A stretch of 64,000 nt of DNA from Amia ocellicauda (taxonomy: Eukaryota; Chordata; Actinopteri; Amiiformes; Amiidae). The translations under genes and the position numbers were made by a program. Of this stretch, positions 57,925 through 64,000 are shown one piece after another. The stretch is from NCBI RefSeq assembly GCF_036373705.1, contig NC_089855.1, positions 35,147,219 through 35,211,218 on the forward strand, given 5' to 3'. Below the pieces are notes generated by a model. It did no database searches, was not told the DNA's origin, and was given only the letters and a program-made list of their open reading frames with translations. How positions within the stretch are numbered: position 1 is the first letter of the stretch; the number at the start of each line of letters is the position of its first letter.

Positions 57925-58035
57925 GGTCTCGTTGCATAGAGGGCGGAGTGCTTGGAGGGGCGCCAGTGGCGTGTGGCTCGAATCCGGGGTGGGGAGCTCT
58001 GACCTCAGACAGCTACACGCATTTTGATTTAAAAA
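57925..58035 (+). mobile_element. SINE-like tRNA-derived fragment
   Basis: GTGGCTCGAATCCGGGGTGG (about 57972-57991) contains a B-box-like GGCTCGAATCC preceded by a GC-rich tRNA-like stretch and followed by an A-rich tail at about 58030. Too short and diverged to be a tRNA gene. Confidence 0.4.
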
Positions 58036-58789
58036 AATGAAATAAAACTATTTAAAATGTTGTATTTGAATGTTCATAAAATGATAGGTTGTGAATGCAA
58101 CCCTGGTTAAATGAAAAGAAAATACTACCTAAAGGGGGATGGGATATTGCACTTTACTATTGGAAACTCATGACCAATTTTTTCTAACAAAGTTACCTGT
58201 AGACATCCTATTCTTCTTTTTGAAGCCAATAGACTAACAAGCAAACTCTTTGGCCTTTGGGTAGTATTCTCTTTTTCAGATAACTGGTGTTACATTCACA
58301 ACCTATCATTATCATTCAATTGAGAATACTAACCAAAAGTGGATGGGATACTGTTTACTGAAGTTACCGTGAGGGATGGCAGCAACAAAGCTTAAGATAG
58401 CCTACTCCAAGTCAACAGCCTACATGGAGATGTGGCCTCAAATTAAGCACAATAAAACAATAATCTAAAAGGGGCAGCGAACCAACAGGGTCCATCAAAT
58501 GACACCAGGTGCAAGGACCACAGAGCCAAGCATTACTTGGAACAACAAACTGAATGGGAAGCCAGGACCAACAGGTCCTCGGAAGTGCACTACCAATCAG
58601 ACCAAATCAGGAGCAAGGTCTACAAAGCCATGCTCAACTGAAAATTGAAAACTGAAAACAAGACCAGGAGTAGGCACAAAAAGCCACACTCAACTAGAAC
58701 AATATTCAGGCATGGGACAGAGTTGCCCACATAAGCAACACCGAAGCATACCAGGATGTGCAAACTAAGGCTGGCAGACACACAGCAAA
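58036..58789. other. Spacer, no gene seen
   Basis: Contains an inverted pair CAACCCTGGTTAAATGAAAA...AGTACT-like words near 58090-58330 (GTTGTGAATGCAACCC versus GTTACATTCACAACCT), perhaps a decayed MITE. No exon seen. Confidence 0.35.
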
Positions 58790-59090
58790 TTTGAATGTTC
58801 GAATTTAACACCATGAGTGTTCAATTTAACACTTTTGAAGTGTATATAGTGTTAAAACAACACTTTTAAGAGAAATTCTAACATTGTCTCTGAGTTAATT
58901 TTGAACACTTTGAGTGTTCAACATAAACACCACATTAGTGCTAATAGCACTGTGCTCAGTGTTGAAACAGCATTTTCCCAACACTATGTAGAGTCAAAAA
59001 TGTACTCTGTACCAGTGTGAGCAACACTACACAGCAAAACATCATTAGCAAATTTAACACTACGTGTTAAAATCAACCCTTTTAAAGTGT
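58790..59090. repeat. AACACT/AGTGTT-dense repeat
   Basis: Within about 300 bp the hexamers AACACT and AGTGTT (or one-base variants) occur more than 15 times in both orientations, e.g. GAGTGTTCAATTTAACACTT. Both ends have CACACAGCAAA/ACACAGCAAAA. This is a MITE-like unit. Confidence 0.6.
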
Positions 59091-59112
59091 TCATGCACAA
59101 CCATCCAAAAAT

Positions 59113-59363
59113 CACCTCTGTGATTGCCAACAACGGTTATGCCACCAAGTACTAAGTCGAAGGGGTCAAATACTTATTTACCTCATTAACATGCAAATCA
59201 ATTTATAACTTTTTTGAAATGCGTTTTTCTGGATTTTTTTGTTGTTATTCTGTCTCTCACTGTTAAAATACACCTACCATTAAAATTATAGACTGATCAT
59301 TTCTTTGTCAGTGGGCAAACGTACAAAATCAGCAGGGGATCAAATACTTTTTTCCCTCACAGT
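59113..59363 (+). mobile_element. Terminal fragment of the Tc1-like DD34E family
   Basis: Matches the inverse of 43596-43845: the end of the transposase gene (GATTGCCAACAACGG...TACTAAGTCGAAGGGGTC) plus the terminal repeat ending TTTTTTCCCTCACAG before TA. Confidence 0.85.
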
Positions 59364-59589
59364 ATAAATCTAAAAATGTATTGTAATTTAATTGGTTTTA
59401 TACTTAACTTTTAAGTAAATAAGTAAATACCCAGACCCAGTAAGACAAGCAAACTGGTCATGCATATACAGGTCATGCTCAAAAGCACCATCACAAGCAG
59501 AGAAATAGACAAAAGTGTCATTGTGTCATTCAACGTAACACAGGTGTGCACTGTCCTAATTAGTTACAGGTGAAGTATTTCCGCTGCGA

Positions 59590-62500
59590 GGAAACACTGC
59601 ACAGCAACAACAGGCAACCATGACGATCTCTCCAATTCCCGTCCTGCTCTCTCCGTCTTCTTGGCATGCACCTACACGCCATTGCTTCCCTAATCCCTCA
59701 AACCCCATCTCTCTGCCTCTCCCCTCCACCTCCCTCCCCTCTACTCCACTCTCTGGGGGCCTGTGGAACTGCCACTCAGCTTCCAACAAAGCCGACTTCA
59801 TCGCCGCCTTCGCCTCCCACTAGTTTCTGGATTTCCTCGCTCTCACTGAGACATGGATCTCCCCAGACAACTCTACCACCCCTGCTGCCTTATCCTCTCT
59901 GTTCGTCCTGTCCCACTCCCCACGTCTTACCAGGCGGGGAGGAGGAACAGGGCTCCTGCTCTCCCCTTCTCTCCTCTTCTGTGTCCCTCCCTCTCTCTCC
60001 CCTATCACGACCAACAGCTTTGAATTCCATGCAGTGGATATCACCTCTCCCTCTCACCTTTTCCTTCTAGGTCTCTACTGTCCACCTGGTCCACTCACCT
60101 CCTTCCTGGATGAACTTGACTTTCTACTCTCCTCCCTCCCCTCGCTGTCCTCACCTACCATCCTCCTGGGAGACTTCAACATCCACCTCTCCAACCCTTC
60201 CCACTGTGCCAGACTTCTTCCTCTCCTTCACTCCTTTAACTTCTCTCTTTCCCAGTCTCCCCCCACTCACGGGGCTGGCCGCCAGCTAGACCTCATCTTC
60301 TCTAGAGGCTGCTCCCCTTCAACACTCTCCGTGACACCCATGGACATCTCAGACCACCACTTTATCTCCTTCTCCCTTTCCCTCCCCTCTCTCCCCAGTC
60401 CACCCACTCCCTCTGTCACCTTCCACCGTAATCTCTGCTCTGTCTCCCCCTCCACCCTTGCCTCCACTGCCCTCACTCTCTTACCTTCCATTGACTGTTT
60501 TTCCCATCTATCTGTCAACTGTGCTACCTCCTCTTTGTTCTCCTCCCTCACCTCCTCCCTTGACTCTCTCTGTCCTCTCACGTCTCGTCCTGCCCGTCCC
60601 TGCCCTCCTCAGCCATGGATCTCTGCTGTTCTCCGCTCAACCCAAACTAGTCTGTCTGCTGCCAAACAGAAGTGGAAAAGGACCAAACTCCTGAAGTTTA
60701 CCCCTCTCTACTGTCTACATTCTCTTCCTCACTCACCTCAGCCAAAAAGTCTTACTTCCAATCACTCTTCGAACCCACTGTCAACAACCCCCACAAACTC
60801 TTCTCCACCTTCTCCTCCCTCCTTGTCCCCCCTCCCCCTCCTCCTCCCTCATCTCTCACTGCTGATGATTTCGCCTCCTTCTTCACCTCCAAGATTGCAG
60901 ACATCTGCAGGCTCTTCTACACTCTCCCCTCCTCTCCCATCACACCCAAACCTCCCACCGACCAAGCTTCCTTTTCTTCATTCTTGCCTCTCTCAGATGC
61001 TGAAGTTTCCGTTCTCCTCTTACGCCACAAACCTACAACCTGTGCCCTGGATCTTCTGACTTCTCGCCTCCTCCAAGTGACTGCTCCTGATCTTCTCCCC
61101 TTCATCTCCTCCGTCCTCAACTCCTCACTCCTCTCTGGCTGTTTCCCCTCTGCATTTAGACAAGCTGCTGTCATCCCACTGCTCAAGAAACCAACCCTTG
61201 ATGCCACCTCTCCTCAGAACTACTGCCCTGTCTCCCTACTCCCCTTCCTCTCAAAGACTCTTGGGTGGGCGGTCCACCGTCAGCTCTCTGACTTTCTGTC
61301 CCAACACTCACTCCTTGATCCTCTGCAATCCAGCTTCCGCACAGCTCACTCCACTGAGACGGCTCTCCTGGCAGTCACTGACTCCCTCAGCTGTGCTCGG
61401 GTGGCCTCCTTCTCCTCAGTCCTCCGACGCCGTCAATCACTCCATCCTCCTCTCCTGCCTCACTGACCTTGGAATCTCTGGGACTGCTCTCATCTGGTTG
61501 TCCTCCTACCTCAGCGACCGGTCCTACCAAGTGACATGGCGAGGTTCCTCATCCACCCCCCAACCTCTCCTCACAGGCGTTCCCCAAGGATCTGTCCTGG
61601 GTCCGCTCCTGTTCTCTCTCTACACTCACTGCCTGGGCCCCCTCATCCCATCCCATGGTTTCTCCTACCACTTCTATGCTGACAATGCCCAGATCTTCCT
61701 GTCTTTTCCCTCTTCTGACCCTCTCATCCCCTCTCGCATCTCTTCCTGCTTGTCTGCTATCTCCGCCTGGATGCACTCACACCACCTCAAGCTCAACCTC
61801 TCCAAATCGGATCTCCTGTTTTCCCCCCACTCTTCCTCACCTTCTGCTGATCTCTCCATCTTGATCCCCTTGGAATCCACGACACTCTCTCCTTCTTCTT
61901 CTGCTAAAAATCTATGAGTCACCCTCGATCCTGCACTCGCCTACACCCAGCACATCACCACACTGACATGCACCTGTAGATTCTTCCTGAGCAACATACG
62001 CTGAATCCGTCCCTTCCTCATCGACGCAGCTGCTCGTCCAGTTACCGGTCCTCTCCCGCCTGGACTACTGCAACTCCCTCCTGGCCGGCCTGCCTGCAAC
62101 TACTACCCACCCGCTCCAGCTCATCCAGAACTCTGCGGCTCGTCTGGTATTCTCTCTGCCCCATTTTGCACATGCTAATCCGCTCCTCTGCTCCCTCCAC
62201 TGGTTCCCGATACCGGCATGAATTCAGTTCAAGACATTGACCCTCACCTACCGCTGTCTTGACCACACTGCACCAAGGTACCTTCAGTCCCTCGTCTCCC
62301 CATACCGTTCCTCCAGTGCCAGTAGACTAACTCTACCTCCTCTCCACTCCCCTTCCTCCAGAGCCCGCTCCTTCTCATCCCTGGCCCCTAAATGGTGGAA
62401 CGACCTTCCCACCGAAGTCAAAACAGCAGAGTCCTTAACCTCATTCCGGTGCTTACTCAAGACATATCTTTATAGACAGTACTTATAATATTAGTCATTT

Positions 62501-62780
62501 TAATCCCCGTTAGATAGCACTTCACAGAGTTTTATTATGCTTCTTGCGTTTTTGATTGTTTCCTCCTTGCTCCCTTTCCCGTAGCCCTTGACTGTGACCC
62601 TACATCTTGACAGCACTTAGCTTTTACCGTCCAGGATGTATTATATTTTGAATTGTTCTGTTTTATGTAAATTGAATTTGTAATGATTGATGCCTTTACC
62701 AAACTGTATTTTTGCACTTTGTTTTGCACTTATGTTGTAAGTCGGCCTGGATAAGGGCCTCTGACAAGAAATAAAAAATC
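59590..62780 (+). mobile_element. L2-clade LINE, nearly full coding region, inactivated
   Basis: Reading across frames gives an apurinic-type endonuclease (LWNCHSASNKADFIAAFAS near 59763, SPTILLGDFNIHLSNPSHCA near 60150, ISDHHFISFSLS near 60345), a linker, then reverse transcriptase: [55 protein letters not shown] (61569 on), the catalytic box as FYADNAQIF (about 61665), and the C-terminal block LKWWNDLPTEVKTA-like at 62390. Stops (TAG at 59821, TGA at 61914) and frameshifts interrupt it, and the second Asp of the Y-A-D-D box is Asn. The 3' end TAAGTCGGCCTGGATAAGGG leads into an A/T microsatellite tail. Confidence 0.85.
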
Positions 62781-62855
<75 letters not shown>

Positions 62856-62858
62856 AGG
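62781..62858. repeat. (AAT)n/(AAAT)n microsatellite tail
   Basis: Simple repeat directly following the L2 3' end, likely grown from the LINE tail. Confidence 0.9.
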
Positions 62859-63886
62859 GTTAATAAAAACGGGAACTGGTTATGGATAGTTTGGGCAGTG
62901 AGATAGGGTTCAGAGTGGGTATAGAGGTTAGTAGGAAGTCAAAGTTAGCTCTCGTTAGTCTCTGATCTCTACTGCCATAGGTCATGCCTGTATGTAATTA
63001 AAAAAAGCTGTGTTTGAGTCCTATCTGCCATTGTGAGTTGAACTCACGCATTGGAAAACCCAGCAAATGCTACTATATATATATAAACACTATTAGTTGG
63101 TACATAGTAATAAGGAACAGTAACAGAGACTGAACTATTCGGCAAACTCAGCAGTGTGCTGCTGTAAGGTGACTATCAGCGCCAGCTGATGTGAGCATCA
63201 GGATGGCCTTTGGCATGCCAACCACCAAAACTGAGGCTATAATCACGCTGCCAGCAGTTGAGATGGTATAATGTGGTTGCTCAAGGTGTACAAAGAGGAA
63301 GGAACGAAGGAACAATTGTCCCAGTGCCCAGGAAAAAATTGAGAAGCTAGAGATAATGTTAAAGCTGGGGAAGGAGCCCCTTCAGTGAAAGGGATCTGAT
63401 TGGGATGTTGTTCACAGCAATATACTCTACGCATATAAAACAAAAAACTAAAGCTAACAAGCTTCAAAGAGCCCAGTGTCATGGAGGAACTAAATCAACA
63501 ATACACAAGGCAGTTTGATCTGTGGCCCCACTCCTAGCTGTGCTAGTGGAGTAGAAGGCCGCTGCTACTGTGGTGAGCGGAGGGAACAAGAACTGAAAAT
63601 TTGTGCATCTCCCGGCTGATGTGGACAGAGAGCACATTTGAACAGCGGTAGGTCAGGTGCGTTTACCACTCACAGTTGCAATCCAGATCAGGTACGCTCA
63701 ATCGCACTGCTCCGCAATTACAGTCATCATGCAGAAAATGGTCATTAAAATGAAAATAGTTACCATAACCATCACACTATTTCTAACTGTTTGCTCATTA
63801 TCGTTTGTAGGCTTCCATATAATTTCCATATAGGCTACAGACCTAACTGATCAAATATAGATCACCAAACCGCAGCTACATGTGAA

Positions 63887-63890
<4 letters not shown>
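62859..63890. other. Spacer, no gene seen
   Basis: No exon, repeat family or RNA gene recognised. Confidence 0.45.

Positions 63891-63958
<68 letters not shown>
63891..63958. repeat. (TA)n microsatellite
   Basis: About 34 TA units with almost no interruption. Confidence 0.95.
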
Positions 63959-63960
<2 letters not shown>

Positions 63961-63972
63961 TTTATTCTACAT

Positions 63973-64000
63973 GTATCATTGCTATTTATAGCAATGATAC
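63973..64000. repeat. Short perfect palindrome at window end
   Basis: GTATCATTGCT and its inverse AGCAATGATAC separated by 6 nt; the right arm ends exactly at the window edge, so the repeat may extend further. Confidence 0.7.

Noticed and set aside
57925-58035. Possible tRNA gene from the B-box-like GGCTCGAATCC
   Set aside because: No A box, no acceptor stem or cloverleaf; better explained as a SINE fragment.
60267-60581. Acidic/basic open frames antisense to the L2 LINE
   Set aside because: Produced by the C/T-rich composition of the LINE coding strand.

Overview
The window looks like ordinary repeat-rich nuclear DNA from a ray-finned fish. The evidence is intron-split vertebrate immunoglobulin-superfamily exons, fish-type Tc1/mariner, hAT, Harbinger, L2 and CR1 elements, solo LTRs, a tRNA-derived SINE, a fish-typical SAM/zinc-finger gene family, and long AT-rich spacers with microsatellites. 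There is no operon structure and no CRISPR array. I cannot name the species.

Layout. Positions 1-2.3 kb hold a spliced but frameshifted C2H2/SAM-family gene (+). From 3.8 to 10.4 kb the minus strand carries four phase-compatible exons of a nectin/PVR-like receptor: V domain, C1-like domain, and a third Ig domain split over two exons. Their introns hold a 5'-truncated L2 LINE, a hAT fragment and a solo LTR. From 12.2 to 14.5 kb there is an LTR-like segment and a hAT-type MITE with a perfect 8-bp target duplication.

From 14.96 to about 39.7 kb an approximately 8-kb segment is present three times in direct tandem. Each unit starts with the same Tc1/mariner-type transposon, whose transposase has DD36E spacing. 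Each unit also carries, on the plus strand, a transmembrane exon, a 34-bp exon and an acidic cytoplasmic-tail exon with matching phases, but no extracellular Ig exon. Units 2 and 3 share derived mutations and differ by microhomology-type deletions. The last unit ends at an intact 29-bp palindrome whose loop is the junction point in the other units.

From 40 to 52.6 kb lies a nest of Tc1-like, hAT and CR1 elements. It includes two further uninterrupted DD36E transposases and a SAM-domain fragment. From 52.6 to 59.4 kb come an exon-like open segment, a decayed Harbinger Myb-like gene, one isolated Ig exon on the minus strand (somewhat like the second domain of CD226) and several short repeats. 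From 59.6 to 62.8 kb is a longer L2 LINE with endonuclease and reverse-transcriptase regions, broken by frameshifts. The window ends in AT microsatellite.

Functionally, the only host genes I can support are pieces of immunoglobulin-type surface receptors plus SAM/zinc-finger family remnants. Everything else is mobile DNA. The most notable structures are the recent tandem triplication of an orphan receptor transmembrane/tail cassette bounded by transposons, and the set of near-identical DD36E elements with uninterrupted reading frames.
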